Source: Parageobacillus caldoxylosilyticus NBRC 107762 (lineage in GTDB: Bacteria > Bacillota > Bacilli > Bacillales > Anoxybacillaceae). From it: a stretch of 64,000 nucleotides of DNA. The DNA lies in NCBI RefSeq assembly GCF_000632715.1, contig NZ_BAWO01000016.1:20538-84537 (forward strand), read 5' to 3'. Under the pieces are notes generated by a model that was not told the origin of the DNA, did no database searches, and saw only the letters and a program-made list of their open reading frames with translations. Positions 53,216 through 64,000 of this stretch are shown here, one piece after another. Position 1 is the stretch's first letter. Each line of letters starts with the position of its first letter. Position numbers and translations under genes: made by a program.

Positions 53216-54514
53216 TTATTTCTTCAATTCTGCCGAAGCTGATACAAGTGTATCGATAAACGTTTTCGTATCTTTTTGCGTCACGAAAATATTGACCGCT
53301 TGATTGACTTTTGTCACAAATCCTTCCGGAGCCGCCGATCCGTGCGCTAAGCTTGGCGCCAGCTCCGCCGTTTTGAAATCTTGAATCGTTTGTTTTCCAT
53401 ATTCGTCATATTTAGATAGATCCGCATCAATACGCGCCGGAATCGAGCCTTTAAGAGGGTTGAACGTATCTTGTCCCTCCACGGAACCAAGCACCGCTAA
53501 AAATTTCTTCACATCATCAGGATTTTTCACGCCTTTTGGCAAACCAAACGTATCGGTAATGACCATGAATTTGCCTTCTGTGTTTGGCGTCGGCACATAT
53601 CCGAAATCTTCATTCACTTTTAATTTCAAATCATTGACAAAATAGCCTTTGACCCAATCTCCCATAATGTTCATCGCCGCTTCGCCCTTGCCGACCAATT
53701 GAGCGGCATCTTGCCAGTTGCGGGAGCTGTGATCTTCGTTGACGTAATTTAACATTTTCTTAAACGTGTTGACCGCTTCTTTCACTTTCGGATCGTCAAA
53801 TGACAATTCTCCTGTCCAAAGCTTTTTGTAATCTTCCGTACCGAGTGTGCCCAATAAAACGGTTTCAAAAATATGCGTTGCCGTCCACGGCTCCTTATCC
53901 CCCAACGCAAGCGGCGTAATGCCTTTTGCTTTCAGCTTTTCGGCAACTTGGAAAAACTCATCAAACGTTTTTGGCGGCTCGAGGCCGTTTTCCGCAAAGA
54001 TTTTTTTGTTATACCAAAGCACGTTACCGCGGTGAATGTTGACAGGAACGGAATAAATTTTTCCATCTTTGCTGACCATGTCGATCAATGATTTCGGAAA
54101 CTTATCCATCCAGCCTTCTTTTTCATACAAATCATTGAGCGGTTCCATTTTGCCAGCGGCGACCCATCCTTCATTGAGCTCCGCACCGCCGTGCACTTGG
54201 AATGTCGCAGGAGGGTCATTTCCTTGCATGCGGCTCGCTAATACCGCTTTCGCGTTCGTTCCCGCTCCTCCGGCTACCGCCGCGTTTTCCACTGGAATAT
54301 CTGGATATTTTTCTTGGAATAGCTTGAGCAGCGCTTTCAATCCATCTTCTTCGCCGGCGCCCGTCCACCAGCTGAATATTTCTAGCTTCTCATGTCCTTT
54401 GCTGGCGCTTTGGTCCTCTTTCTGGCCATTATTCGATGCGGAATCGGAATTACAGCCAGATAACGTGAAACCAAACACTAACGCTAAAGACAACCATAAT
54501 CCTTTTTTCTTCAC
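53216..54514 (-). CDS. Sugar-binding lipoprotein of a CUT1 ABC transporter
   Basis: A 432-residue solute-binding protein. The lipoprotein signal is VFGFTLSGCNSDSASN, with Cys at about residue 21 as the lipid anchor. The mature part starts KLEIFSWWTGAGEEDGLKAL and is a cluster-B/D type binding protein with MQGNDPPATFQVHGGAELNE, NIHRGNVLWYNKKIFAENGL and NIMGDWVKGYF. The SWWTGAGEEDGLKAL opening resembles glucose/mannose-binding proteins of Thermus-type transporters, so glucose or a related monosaccharide is a reasonable guess. GTG at 54514 has GGGGAGGAGAG upstream. A terminator separates it from the regulatory operon. Confidence 0.9.
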   Translation of the reverse strand: MKKKGLWLSLALVFGFTLSGCNSDSASNNGQKEDQSASKGHEKLEIFSWWTGAGEEDGLKALLKLFQEKYPDIPVENAAVAGGAGTNAKAVLASRMQGNDPPATFQVHGGAELNEGWVAAGKMEPLNDLYEKEGWMDKFPKSLIDMVSKDGKIYSVPVNIHRGNVLWYNKKIFAENGLEPPKTFDEFFQVAEKLKAKGITPLALGDKEPWTATHIFETVLLGTLGTEDYKKLWTGELSFDDPKVKEAVNTFKKMLNYVNEDHSSRNWQDAAQLVGKGEAAMNIMGDWVKGYFVNDLKLKVNEDFGYVPTPNTEGKFMVITDTFGLPKGVKNPDDVKKFLAVLGSVEGQDTFNPLKGSIPARIDADLSKYDEYGKQTIQDFKTAELAPSLAHGSAAPEGFVTKVNQAVNIFVTQKDTKTFIDTLVSASAELKK

Positions 54515-54640
54515 GCTCTCCTCCCCCTCATTTCATCATGAAAACCCCTTCAATATGAATGTAACATGTTTTTGCGCCGTTTCCGCGAATAAATCCCTAT
54601 ACTTTTTTGCGATCTTCTTCACTTTTTTGTCCATCGACAA

Positions 54641-54678
54641 AAAAGCTCCTGGCCACGGTCATGGGGCCAGGAGCTTTT
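54641..54678 (-). terminator. Terminator of the sensor-kinase-regulator operon
   Basis: A perfect 14-bp stem AAAAGCTCCTGGCC / GGCCAGGAGCTTTT (54641-54654 and 54665-54678) that overlaps the last codons of the response regulator gene. Confidence 0.88.
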
Positions 54679-56209
54679 TCCGATATTCGCTCGGAGACAG
54701 GCCGGTATGCTTTTTAAAAACGCGGCTAAAATAATTCGGGTCATTATAGCCGACGAGAAAACAAATTTCTTTGAGGCTTTTATTCGGATTGGCCATTTCC
54801 TTTTTCGCGCGGGCGATGCGCACATCGGTCACATAGTCAATAAACGTCTTGCCGAAGCGGTCTTTAAATAGTTTGCTAAAGTAGTATGGACTGATGCCGA
54901 CATATTCCGCCACTTCTTCCAGTGTCAGCGGATGATGGTAATGTTCGTCAATATACTCTTTTGCCTTGCCAAGCTTTCCGTTTGCCTGCTGGTGGCGCCA
55001 CGCCTGGATATGGCGGGTCATGTGCTGCAGCTGCTCCGCAGCGGTTTTTTTCAATTCTTCAAGGGAACGGCATGAATGAAAAGTGGTGGTCCGCTCATAC
55101 GCAATGCCGAAATCGGCCAACATGCGGCCAAGCAAAATAAACGTTTCCTCCAGCTTCTGCTGCACGGCCGCAAACGGATGATGGGCGGCGGCCTCCTCGA
55201 TATACGAGAAACATTGCGGAAGCGCCTGCTCCAAATCGCCTTGGCGCACGGCATCCAACAATCGTTTTTCTCTTTCCGTTTGATCGATGGTTGCCGCTGC
55301 GAATACCGCTTTTTTCGGCAGGAACCCGCTCTTTGCCTTTTTTTGCGTGGCATAATATTGCACCGCGGCAAGTGCTTCGTAATAAGACTGTCGCAATTCT
55401 TCCAGATGTGATGCCGGGGAGCCAAGGCCAATATAAAGCGTTTGTCCATATTGCTGTTCGAACTGCTGAATCAGTTCGAGGGCAAGGGACTGGATCATCG
55501 CCTTCCATGGAAATGTTTTATCCGCGGCATCATGAAAAAACAACACCGGCATTTGTCCGTCCATCATTTTGCCAATGACATAACGCACCGCCGCCTTTTT
55601 GCTAAGCGTCTGCTCGATCCAGTGCTTCCAATCCTCCCTTTTTCCGCCGCTTGGAAACTGAATCACCATAAACATTCCCGAGTCGATCGAAAACGGAAGC
55701 AGCGCCTCCCACTGTTTCCATTCTTCTGAAGACACTTCTTCTAGCATGAGCACGGATAGCCACTCTTTTTCGACCAGCTTTTGCAATTGGTGCACTCGCT
55801 TTTGCAATTCCCGATTTTCTTCCTCTTTCCGCCGCTCTTCCATTAATTCGTCATACACCCGCCGCAGCGCCCCGATCACTTCTTCTTTCCGGCTTGGTTT
55901 TAATAAATATTCTTTTACCCCATGCCGCATCGCTTGCTTCGCATAGTCAAACGTATCAAACGCGGAAACGATAATAAACTTGATATCCGGATGGTTTCGG
56001 CGAATCCATTCGATCGCCTTAAGCCCGTCGATTCCGGGCATTTTAATATCCATCAACATCACATCCGGCTTATATTGATCAGCAATCTCCACTGCTTCTC
56101 TTCCGTTGGCCGCTTCCGCGATCACTTCCATCGCTGGGAGGTGGTCGCGAATCATTTTTTGCAACGCTTTCCGCTCCAGCGCTTCATCATCGACAATGGC
56201 GATCCTCAT
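54659..56209 (-). CDS. Response regulator with AraC-type output (YesN-like)
   Basis: A 516-residue cytoplasmic regulator. The receiver domain (about residues 1-120) has [16 protein letters not shown], the phospho-acceptor Asp in [18 protein letters not shown] and the Lys of [18 protein letters not shown] ~270-residue linker follows, then two AraC helix-turn-helix motifs at the C-terminus ([20 protein letters not shown], then [20 protein letters not shown]). Such regulators activate carbohydrate uptake operons. Its start overlaps the kinase gene by 23 bases. The likely target is the ABC transporter operon just downstream. Confidence 0.94.
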   Translation of the reverse strand: MRIAIVDDEALERKALQKMIRDHLPAMEVIAEAANGREAVEIADQYKPDVMLMDIKMPGIDGLKAIEWIRRNHPDIKFIIVSAFDTFDYAKQAMRHGVKEYLLKPSRKEEVIGALRRVYDELMEERRKEEENRELQKRVHQLQKLVEKEWLSVLMLEEVSSEEWKQWEALLPFSIDSGMFMVIQFPSGGKREDWKHWIEQTLSKKAAVRYVIGKMMDGQMPVLFFHDAADKTFPWKAMIQSLALELIQQFEQQYGQTLYIGLGSPASHLEELRQSYYEALAAVQYYATQKKAKSGFLPKKAVFAAATIDQTEREKRLLDAVRQGDLEQALPQCFSYIEEAAAHHPFAAVQQKLEETFILLGRMLADFGIAYERTTTFHSCRSLEELKKTAAEQLQHMTRHIQAWRHQQANGKLGKAKEYIDEHYHHPLTLEEVAEYVGISPYYFSKLFKDRFGKTFIDYVTDVRIARAKKEMANPNKSLKEICFLVGYNDPNYFSRVFKKHTGLSPSEYRKKLLAP

Positions 56210-57662
56210 GCGTCTTCCCCCCTTTTGTCATTGGCAAAAGCAAGCGGATCGTTGTTCCTTTGCCAACCGCTGATTCAATTTCGATGACATCTTGTACCCC
56301 GTAAAACAGCTGCAGCCGGCGAATAACGTTCCGCATCCCGATGCCAGTCGAGTGGCCGTGCGTCTTTCCATGAGAAATGGAATCCGTTTCTTCCCCTTTG
56401 ATAAAAGCGGTTAGCTTTTCTTTCACTTCTTCGCTCATCCCCACTCCGTTGTCTCTTATTTCAACGACTACAAGATCCTTCTTTTTTTCCACTTTTAACG
56501 AAAGCACCGCTCCTTTTTCATACGATTCAATTCCATGAATAAACGCATTTTCAATGAGCGGCTGCAACGTCAGCGGCGGAATCGGCAGCGATAAACATGA
56601 CTCCTCTACATCCATGGAAAATTTAATGCGGTCAAAAAAACGCGTCTGTTGAATAAAAAAGTACTCGTGCGCGATGTGCACCTCGTCGGCCAACGTGACC
56701 GTGCGCTGCAAATCTCCCAAGTTATAGCGCAAAATGGCGGCAATCGCTTCGATCAGCCTTGATGTTTGGTTCGCTTCTTCTAAATACGCCATTTTGGAGA
56801 CAACGTTTAACGTGTTAAATAAAAAGTGCGGATTAATTTGGCTTTGCAAACTTTTTAACTCCAACTCTTTGACAAGCCGGTCCAGCTCTGATTTTTGCTT
56901 CATTTCCTCGATCAGCCGCTTCAGGTTGCGGCGCATATCGTTAAACGTATCAGTCAGCAGCTTCAATTCATCATTGGTGGCGCTGATGACATCGGGGCCA
57001 TCCAACTTCCCGCTGGCGATTTCCCGAGCGGCCCGGGAAAGGCGCGCAATCGGCTTTGTCAGCCCTCCGGAAAACCATACGGCTAAAAGGACGCCAAGCA
57101 AAAACGTCGTCACAAACAGCCCCATTCCCATATAGCGAAAATAACGATTCCGCGCTTCCACTTCATTATAAAAATGTTGATAGGTCGTTAACTCCTCGTC
57201 AATGAGAGAAAGGGTCGTCTCTTGAATAAACGAAGCGATCTTCATGGTTTCATGAAGATGGGAAGAATACAAGCTAATATTGCCTGCTTGAAAGTGGTAA
57301 ACCGTCAGCGCTCCTTCCTCTAACAAACTTTCAATCATATGTTCGTAGTTTTCCACCAAAAGACGATTATTCCGGTTGGAAAGCGCTTCGCCTACTTGTC
57401 TGCGGTGCTGCTGCAGCCACCGGTATTGGCGCTCATACTCCCGAAAATAGCGCTCATCTTTTTCCGTCAAATAAGCGTTCAACTGTTCTACCAGCCGGTT
57501 TGTCCGCTGCGAAATTTCATTAAACAAAAGCAGCCGGCGCATGCTGTAGTCATAGTCGGTCACAATATCTTCGCTGCTTTGGTAGAAAAAGAAGACCGTG
57601 ACGTTTAGCAGCACAATGAAAATGCTAAAATAGAGCAATACTTTCGTGCGGATTTTAATCAT
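56187..57662 (-). CDS. Sensor histidine kinase (YesM/LytS-like)
   Basis: A 491-residue membrane kinase. TM1 (about 7-27) and TM2 (about 178-198) flank an extracytoplasmic helical sensor. A HAMP domain ([20 protein letters not shown]) leads to the His_kinase domain, with phospho-His in [20 protein letters not shown], then [20 protein letters not shown] and ATPase motifs [10 protein letters not shown] and [13 protein letters not shown]. It partners with the AraC-type regulator whose gene overlaps its 3' end. Its own start overlaps the sugar-binding sensor gene by 8 bases. This tight coupling suggests a three-part sensor in which the binding protein presents sugar to the kinase. Confidence 0.94.
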   Translation of the reverse strand: MIKIRTKVLLYFSIFIVLLNVTVFFFYQSSEDIVTDYDYSMRRLLLFNEISQRTNRLVEQLNAYLTEKDERYFREYERQYRWLQQHRRQVGEALSNRNNRLLVENYEHMIESLLEEGALTVYHFQAGNISLYSSHLHETMKIASFIQETTLSLIDEELTTYQHFYNEVEARNRYFRYMGMGLFVTTFLLGVLLAVWFSGGLTKPIARLSRAAREIASGKLDGPDVISATNDELKLLTDTFNDMRRNLKRLIEEMKQKSELDRLVKELELKSLQSQINPHFLFNTLNVVSKMAYLEEANQTSRLIEAIAAILRYNLGDLQRTVTLADEVHIAHEYFFIQQTRFFDRIKFSMDVEESCLSLPIPPLTLQPLIENAFIHGIESYEKGAVLSLKVEKKKDLVVVEIRDNGVGMSEEVKEKLTAFIKGEETDSISHGKTHGHSTGIGMRNVIRRLQLFYGVQDVIEIESAVGKGTTIRLLLPMTKGGKTHEDRHCR

Positions 57663-58671
57663 GTTTCACCTCGTAGTTGCGGGATGGCCGCAGCGGCAAA
57701 TCTTGCTTGCGGATCACTTTCGTTTCCGTATTCGTGACCGATGGAACATCGTTTCCTTTCCTAATATCGACCATCGTTTTCACCGCGCGATACCCCATTT
57801 CGTACGGCTCCTGCACCACCGTGGCATGAATCGTTCCTTTTTGCAAATAGTGAATCGTCTCCGGCAGCGTATCAAATCCGATAATATACGTTCCCTTTTC
57901 ACGGTGAAACTGCTCGACGACCTTGGCGATGCCAATCGCATCGAGCGCGCTTGTCCCATAAAACGCATTGACTTCCGGATGCTTTTTTAAAATGTTGTAC
58001 GCTTTTTCCGCTGCCTGCACGCGCGTAATATGCGATTCTTCGATGGCGACGATGCGAATTCCCTTTTCTTGCTTCACCGCATTTTTAAATCCTTGCACGC
58101 GCAGCTGTTGGTGGGAAGCGGTCAAACTGCCGGTAATGATCGCCACATTCGCCTTTCCATGCATATCTTCGACTAATGCCCGTCCGGCGATAAAACCGGC
58201 ATAATAGTTATCGGTCCCTATATACGCCGTGCGTTTGCTTGTTGGGGCATCGGTGTCAATGGTCACCACCGGAATATTCTTTTCCACTATATGATTGATG
58301 ACCGGAGTAAACTCTTTTTCCGTTAATCCTTGTGTCATAATTCCATCTACTTTGGAAGCGGCCGCTTTTTCAAGAATATGAATATGTTCATCAATGTTGG
58401 CCTGCCGCGGCCCGACATATTCAAGGTTTACCCCCAATTCCTTCGCGGCCGCTTTCGCCCCTTTTTCTACGAGCCGCCAATAATCGTTATCCAGCTCCTC
58501 GGGAACGAGGACAAAATGATACTCGTTATTTTCCGTTTTCACTGTCGCCCCTTCACCGGGCTGATGATAGGCATACACTTTCCACGCGCAATAGATCGTA
58601 AAGGAAGCGCTTGCAACAAGCGCCACGATGCTGCCGGCATAAATGCCCCACTTCCACCATGTACGACGCAT
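57655..58671 (-). CDS. Membrane-anchored sugar-binding protein, probable co-sensor
   Basis: A 338-residue RbsB/LacI-type binding protein held by one N-terminal membrane span ([20 protein letters not shown]) instead of a lipid anchor. The sugar-binding fold is evident from [60 protein letters not shown] and [20 protein letters not shown]. Its gene is 5' of, and overlaps, the histidine kinase gene. The arrangement parallels XylFII-LytS of Clostridium and similar three-component systems, where a membrane-bound binding protein signals to the kinase. ATG at 58671 has AGGAGG 6 bases upstream. Ligand unknown, but probably the sugar imported by the downstream ABC system. Confidence 0.9.
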   Translation of the reverse strand: MRRTWWKWGIYAGSIVALVASASFTIYCAWKVYAYHQPGEGATVKTENNEYHFVLVPEELDNDYWRLVEKGAKAAAKELGVNLEYVGPRQANIDEHIHILEKAAASKVDGIMTQGLTEKEFTPVINHIVEKNIPVVTIDTDAPTSKRTAYIGTDNYYAGFIAGRALVEDMHGKANVAIITGSLTASHQQLRVQGFKNAVKQEKGIRIVAIEESHITRVQAAEKAYNILKKHPEVNAFYGTSALDAIGIAKVVEQFHREKGTYIIGFDTLPETIHYLQKGTIHATVVQEPYEMGYRAVKTMVDIRKGNDVPSVTNTETKVIRKQDLPLRPSRNYEVKHD

Positions 58672-58753
58672 AGACAACCTCCTGTGCGAATCCAAACCAT
58701 TTTCCTCTAATCATCATTGTACCTAAATTTTTCAACACTGGGATAATAAAAAA

Positions 58754-58789
58754 TGACCCCAAAGGTTGGATGGATAACCTTTGGAGTCA
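58754..58789 (-). terminator. Terminator of the TDT transporter gene
   Basis: A 14-bp stem with one mismatch (TGACCCCAAAGGTT / AACCTTTGGAGTCA, 58754-58767 and 58776-58789) followed by a T run on the minus strand. Confidence 0.75.
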
Positions 58790-58859
58790 GCGTTTTACGG
58801 AAATGGCCGGATATTTGCCTCGGCCCACGCTCCCTATCTGATCCACAAAAATTTCTTAT

Positions 58860-59948
58860 TCAGCTTCCCCCTCCCCTGCGCTGCCAAGAGAAAGCCTGTC
58901 CGGAAGAAGTGTTCCGATGAGCACGAAAGCTAAGATATAAATGGTGAATCAAGCCAATTAGCACCGTTAGCCATGCGGCCATTGCAATATATACCATAAA
59001 ACGGGGAATCACTAATAAAAAAGGGATATTTAACGCTTTAGCCAATTGATATGTGCTAGTCGTATACATCGCAAGCGGGAAGGCCATCCCCCAAAATTGC
59101 GGGTCATATTTCAATGGGTAATGATGGTAAAGATGGCGCCATACCATAAGAATAAACAACAACGGAATCCACCATGTACCCGTAATCCAAAAAAATAACG
59201 TGAATCCTTTTAAAAATGGCATCACTTCACCAAGAAAAGACCAATTTTGCGAATGCAGCATTAACGTCGATCCCGCCAGTGTAGTAATGGCGACCGCCCC
59301 CATATTGATCCAATATGGCGGGGTCAGCGCAGCAATTTTAAGCTCAGCAAAAGTAAACCGATAAAAAATCAAGGTAATAATGTTCAAGTATAACATACAG
59401 CCTAACAAGTACATGCATAAAGTGAAAAATAAGAGGATTTCCCGTCCGTTTTCCACATGGGAGGAAAGCAATGTGCCAAGGACAGAAATGGATTGCGTAG
59501 CCACAGCGGCAATGAGCCAAGCACCATTAATCCCTTCTGCCAAAGTAGGCTTATCCTTTCGCACCGTAACTGCCGTAAAAAATGTATACATGACGACGAT
59601 CCAAAGAATAATGCCTAAAAACCATAAATAAAGCGCTAATGAATAATGATGGGCTACGGTAATCAGCTGGCTGCCAAACACACAAGTCCCGGCAACCAAA
59701 GTAAAAAACCCAGGACCAAGCGTATGGCTGGTCAAATCCGCTATGATCCGCGGCGTAAATCGAATCAGACGGAACAAAGTAAGACACCATAAAGTGATGT
59801 AAGCAACTGTGTTAAAATACAGTAACAACCTAGAAATGAGGTGCATACCAAGCAAAAATGTGGCAATCGATAGCGCTCCTGTAGCCATGACAAGGGCAAA
59901 ATAACCTGGAAATAGATTGACCGACATTTGTTTAATATAACGAATCAT
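58860..59948 (-). CDS. TDT-family (TehA/SLAC1-like) transporter
   Basis: A 362-residue integral membrane protein with ten predicted helices. Family features are the N-terminal NLFPGYFALVMATGALSIAT, GTCVFGSQLITVAHHYS-like second helix, and ALTPPYWINMGAVAITTLAG, with PLKYDPQFWGMAFPLAMYTT near the C-terminus. TDT proteins include tellurite-resistance TehA, malate channels and sulfite exporters; the actual substrate cannot be told. AGGAG lies about 7 bases before the ATG. It is a single gene between the sugar sensor and RpiR regions. Confidence 0.88.
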   Translation of the reverse strand: MIRYIKQMSVNLFPGYFALVMATGALSIATFLLGMHLISRLLLYFNTVAYITLWCLTLFRLIRFTPRIIADLTSHTLGPGFFTLVAGTCVFGSQLITVAHHYSLALYLWFLGIILWIVVMYTFFTAVTVRKDKPTLAEGINGAWLIAAVATQSISVLGTLLSSHVENGREILLFFTLCMYLLGCMLYLNIITLIFYRFTFAELKIAALTPPYWINMGAVAITTLAGSTLMLHSQNWSFLGEVMPFLKGFTLFFWITGTWWIPLLFILMVWRHLYHHYPLKYDPQFWGMAFPLAMYTTSTYQLAKALNIPFLLVIPRFMVYIAMAAWLTVLIGLIHHLYLSFRAHRNTSSGQAFSWQRRGGGS

Positions 59949-60249
59949 TGTTCCACTCCTAAATGCAGTCTACATTCATTTTAAAACGTTTTTTTACATA
60001 TTGTTCCAATACTTATCATGGACCTCTCCTTCCTTTTTATTTTACATGTTTTCCTTCTGCAGTTCTGTATCATTTATCATTTTTGAAAAAAAAAAAGCGA
60101 TTCATCCCCCACTTCCGTTTGGCAAAAGTGAGGGCTTCTCGCTCCAATATGATATGAATGATTGGATTGGCTGGACGAGCCCACAGTTGCTCGGCATGCT
60201 ATAATGAATAAAAATAATCCGCTTAAAGCAAACAAACCGAGGTGTCATT
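59949..60249. other. Divergent gap between the TDT transporter and RpiR regulator genes
   Basis: About 300 bases. TATAAT near 60199 is a candidate -10 for the regulator gene without a good -35. An imperfect inverted repeat spans about 60105-60140 (CCCACTTCCGTTT... AAAAGTGAGGG). No gene seen. Confidence 0.4.
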
Positions 60250-60987
60250 ATGTTTACGCCCGAACAAATCGCCCGTTTTTCTGAACTGGACTATATCATC
60301 TACAACTATGTCACGAAACACGTCAATGAAGTAGTATATATGCGCATTCGCGAGCTCGCGGATGCGGTGCATGTTTCGCCGCCAACAATTCTGCGCTTTT
60401 GCAAAAAGGTAGGCTGCGACGGCTTTTCCGAGTTTAAAACGAAACTGAAACTATATTTGCAGCAAAACGAGCGGTCCTTTATCACCAACGCCCAAGATAC
60501 GCTCGCCGAATTTTTTGAGCGGACCTTAAAAACCGATTACCAGCAGACGATCCGCGAAGCGGCCGCCGCGATCGCCCGCGCCGACAACGTCATTTTCGTC
60601 GGTTCCGGCAGCTCCGGCATTTTGGCGGAATACGGCTCCCGCTATTTTTCCGCGCTGAAAAAGTTTTCCGTTTACATTAAAGATCCGTTTTTCCCAATTT
60701 ACGGCCATTATTTCAACAACTGCGTAGCCATCGCTTTATCCGTATCGGGCGAAACGTCCTATACGCTATCGCAGGTCCACCGCTTAAAAGAAAAAGGGAG
60801 CACCATCATCAGCATCACCAACCGCAAACATTGTTCGCTGGCGAAAATGTCGGATTACAACTTGACGTATTACGTCAATACCGAATTTGTCGAACAAACG
60901 AATGTCACGACGCAAATCCCGGTCATTTACTTGCTGGAAAGCCTGGCAAAAGAGATGTACCGGATGCTGAACGGGCCGCTTGCATAA
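60250..60987 (+). CDS. MurR/RpiR-family transcriptional regulator
   Basis: A 245-residue sugar-phosphate-responsive regulator. The N-terminal HTH_6 domain (about 1-75) reads MRIRELADAVHVSPPTILRF and CKKVGCDGFSEFKTKLKLYL. A SIS domain follows (about 100-235), with FVGSGSSGILAEYGSRYFSA and ALSVSGETSYTLSQVHRLKE plus GSTIISITNRKHCSLAKMSD. It binds a phosphosugar and controls an uptake or degradation gene. The 6-phospho-beta-glucosidase gene, convergent and only 11 bases away, is an obvious candidate target. GAGGTG precedes the ATG. Confidence 0.92.
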   Translation: MFTPEQIARFSELDYIIYNYVTKHVNEVVYMRIRELADAVHVSPPTILRFCKKVGCDGFSEFKTKLKLYLQQNERSFITNAQDTLAEFFERTLKTDYQQTIREAAAAIARADNVIFVGSGSSGILAEYGSRYFSALKKFSVYIKDPFFPIYGHYFNNCVAIALSVSGETSYTLSQVHRLKEKGSTIISITNRKHCSLAKMSDYNLTYYVNTEFVEQTNVTTQIPVIYLLESLAKEMYRMLNGPLA

Positions 60988-60998
60988 CTGGCAAACGC

Positions 60999-62465
<1,467 letters not shown>

Positions 62466-62593
62466 CTACTTACTAAATAAACGGGTTTCCCCACAAAAAG
62501 TAAATATGTTGCCAAAATTCCGTAATTCGCACAAAACGAAAAAAATTTGTTTCATACGCGTAACAAGATGTTACTCTGATAGATTCAAAAAAA

Positions 62594-62622
62594 TTCCCCA
62601 CTGGGTAGGAATCAGTGGGGAA
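62594..62622 (-). terminator. Terminator of the glcD-like gene
   Basis: A 9-bp stem TTCCCCACT / AGTGGGGAA (62594-62602 and 62614-62622) followed on the minus strand by a T run, shortly past the stop codon. Confidence 0.85.
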
Positions 62623-62628
62623 GTATTA

Positions 62629-63993
62629 TTATAGAAAAATTTTCCCTGGATTCATAATACCGTTCGGGTCAAACAGCTGCTTAATCCCTTTCATAAACGG
62701 AACCGAATCGCGGTGTTCTTCGTATAGAAACCGCCGCTTGCCGATGCCGATGCCGTGCTCGCCCGTGCACGTGCCGCCATGGGATAAGGCGTAGCGGACG
62801 ATGCGGGCATTTACTTCTTCGATCCGTTTCATTTCTTCCGCATCGTTCGGGTCAAACGCTAAGACGGTATGATAATTGCCATCGCCGACATGGCCGAAAA
62901 TCGCGGCCGTCATGCCGTATTCATCGACGAGCTTGCGCGTTTCGGCAATCGCCGCCGGCAGTTTGGAAATCGGCACACATACGTCGGTGGATAACATTGC
63001 TTTCCCTGGGTAGGCCGCTTGAATGGCAAACGCCGCATGGTGGCGCGCCTCCCATAGTTTGGCCCTGGCGACGGAATCCTCTTCGACCTCAAACGCTACC
63101 GCGTTTTCCGACTCGCACAATTCTTTGACCATTGCAGTGCCGTCTTGGATGCTGGCGGCGCTGCCGCTTAGTTCGATAAATAATGTCGGCTTCACTGGGT
63201 AATCCGTCTTTTTATATCGGTTGACGGCGTCGATCGTTTGTTCGTCGACCAGCTCTATTTTCCCTGGCGAAACCCCCGCCTTTAAAATCGACGCTGCCGC
63301 CTGCGCTGCTTCCGCCAGCGTCGGGAAACTGACTTTTATCGCGTTCGTCGCTTCCGGGATGCCTTGCAGACGGACAATGATGCGCGTAAACGCTCCTAAC
63401 GTTCCTTCCGAGCCGACAAACAGACCTGTTAAATCATAGCCCGCTGACGATTTCACCGCCATCCCGCCGGTATGGATGGTCGTTCCGTCGGCTAATACGA
63501 CTTCCAAGCCAAGCACTTGGTCGCGCATGACTCCGTATTTGACGCTATTCGTGCCGCTCGCATTCGTCGCTGCCATTCCGCCGATCGTCGCGTCGGCGCC
63601 CGGGTCGACCGGGAAAAACAAGCCGTATTGTTTCAGCGCCTGATTCAGCTGCATCCGTGTGACTCCCGGCTCGACAATGGCAAGAAAGTCATCCGGGCGA
63701 ATCTCGATAATTTCGTTCATCATGGTAAAATCAAGAGTAATGCCGCCTTCAACCGGAATCACATGCCCTTCAAGGCTGCTTCCGGCGCCAAACGGCGTCA
63801 CCGGAATGCGCCGCTCATTGGCGTAGGACAATACCGCGCTTACTTCCGCCGCCGTTTTCGGAAACACGACGACATCCGGCTTTCGCGGTGCATGATAGGC
63901 GATGCCTTTGCTGTGCTGCTCAAGAATTGTCTCGTTTATCGTCACCCGTTCGCGGTCGCCAATCCGTTCCAGCAAATCTTCATACAGTCCCAT
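62629..63993 (-). CDS. glcD: FAD-binding glycolate/D-lactate oxidase subunit (GlcD-like)
   Basis: A 454-residue FAD-linked dehydrogenase. The PCMH FAD domain holds PVTPFGAGSSLEGHVIPVEG, ATIGGMAATNASGTNSVKYG, VKSSAGYDLTGLFVGSEGTL and GAFTRIIVRL. The C-terminal cap/substrate domain ends with FGHVGDGNYHTVLAFDP and SHGGTCTGEHGIGIGKRRFL, where the conserved His residues sit. Known members oxidise glycolate or D-lactate and pass electrons on. The start ATG at 63993 lies 7 bases from the window end, so its ribosome site is not visible; the N-terminus looks complete. Partner subunits, if any, lie outside. Confidence 0.9.
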   Translation of the reverse strand: MGLYEDLLERIGDRERVTINETILEQHSKGIAYHAPRKPDVVVFPKTAAEVSAVLSYANERRIPVTPFGAGSSLEGHVIPVEGGITLDFTMMNEIIEIRPDDFLAIVEPGVTRMQLNQALKQYGLFFPVDPGADATIGGMAATNASGTNSVKYGVMRDQVLGLEVVLADGTTIHTGGMAVKSSAGYDLTGLFVGSEGTLGAFTRIIVRLQGIPEATNAIKVSFPTLAEAAQAAASILKAGVSPGKIELVDEQTIDAVNRYKKTDYPVKPTLFIELSGSAASIQDGTAMVKELCESENAVAFEVEEDSVARAKLWEARHHAAFAIQAAYPGKAMLSTDVCVPISKLPAAIAETRKLVDEYGMTAAIFGHVGDGNYHTVLAFDPNDAEEMKRIEEVNARIVRYALSHGGTCTGEHGIGIGKRRFLYEEHRDSVPFMKGIKQLFDPNGIMNPGKIFL

Positions 63994-64000
63994 TGCGATC

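Noticed and set aside
54069..54734. 221-codon plus-strand frame
   Set aside because: Antisense shadow of the sugar-binding lipoprotein gene; Ser/Pro/Phe-rich composition typical of reverse-strand reading.

Overview
The window comes from a thermophilic, Gram-positive Bacillaceae bacterium, most likely Geobacillus or Parageobacillus. The basis is recall and reading, not a database search. The major S-layer protein resembles the SbsB type of Geobacillus stearothermophilus. Several genes (YwpF, SsbB, YclM, a YknW/YknX-like pair, LPXTA-type sortases) are Bacillaceae families. Ribosome binding sites are strong, and GTG and TTG starts are common.

Layout. 1-5.5 kb: the end of an acidic sortase substrate and its class D sortase, a secreted polysaccharide deacetylase, and a Yip1-like membrane protein with an efflux adaptor but no ABC partner. 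5.5-9.6 kb: a decayed zone with an S-layer-homology (SLH) gene fragment, a zinc-ribbon HtrA-like protease, a dead ISL3 transposase, a diguanylate cyclase tail and a zinc-ribbon gene with an in-frame stop. 9.7-36.6 kb: a cell-surface island. It holds the S-layer gene, a glycan operon (UDP-ManNAc dehydrogenase, TagA-like transferase, GT4, O-antigen-ligase-like protein), a divergent operon (CsaB pyruvyl transferase, GT4, MurJ-like flippase), SLH-anchored glucosaminidase, NlpC/P60, subtilase and amidase, a large secreted subtilase, UDP-GlcNAc 2-epimerase and a four-repeat peptidoglycan-binding endopeptidase. 37-43.8 kb: an XRE regulator divergent from a hypothetical gene, ssb/ywpF, a second sortase/acidic-substrate pair, aspartokinase, DUF1284 and a hypothetical gene. 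44-50 kb: aldehyde dehydrogenase/DUF779, a TetR-MFS efflux operon with palindromic operators, and an MBL-fold hydrolase. 50.4-58.7 kb: a sugar ABC transporter without ATPase, a ROK sugar kinase, and a membrane-anchored sugar-binding sensor with histidine kinase and AraC-type regulator. 58.9-64 kb: a TDT transporter, an RpiR regulator facing a GH1 phospho-glucosidase, and a GlcD-type FAD oxidase.

How the genes fit together. WecB- and WecC-like enzymes can make UDP-ManNAc and UDP-ManNAcA. The TagA-like and GT4 enzymes would build a lipid-linked secondary cell wall polysaccharide, the MurJ-like protein would export it, and the O-antigen-ligase-like protein would polymerise or transfer it. CsaB would add the pyruvate ketals that SLH domains bind. 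The S-layer protein and four SLH hydrolases encoded alongside would then dock on that polymer. The two sortase pairs are a separate, covalent route to the wall.

No tRNA, rRNA, CRISPR array or recognised riboswitch was seen.
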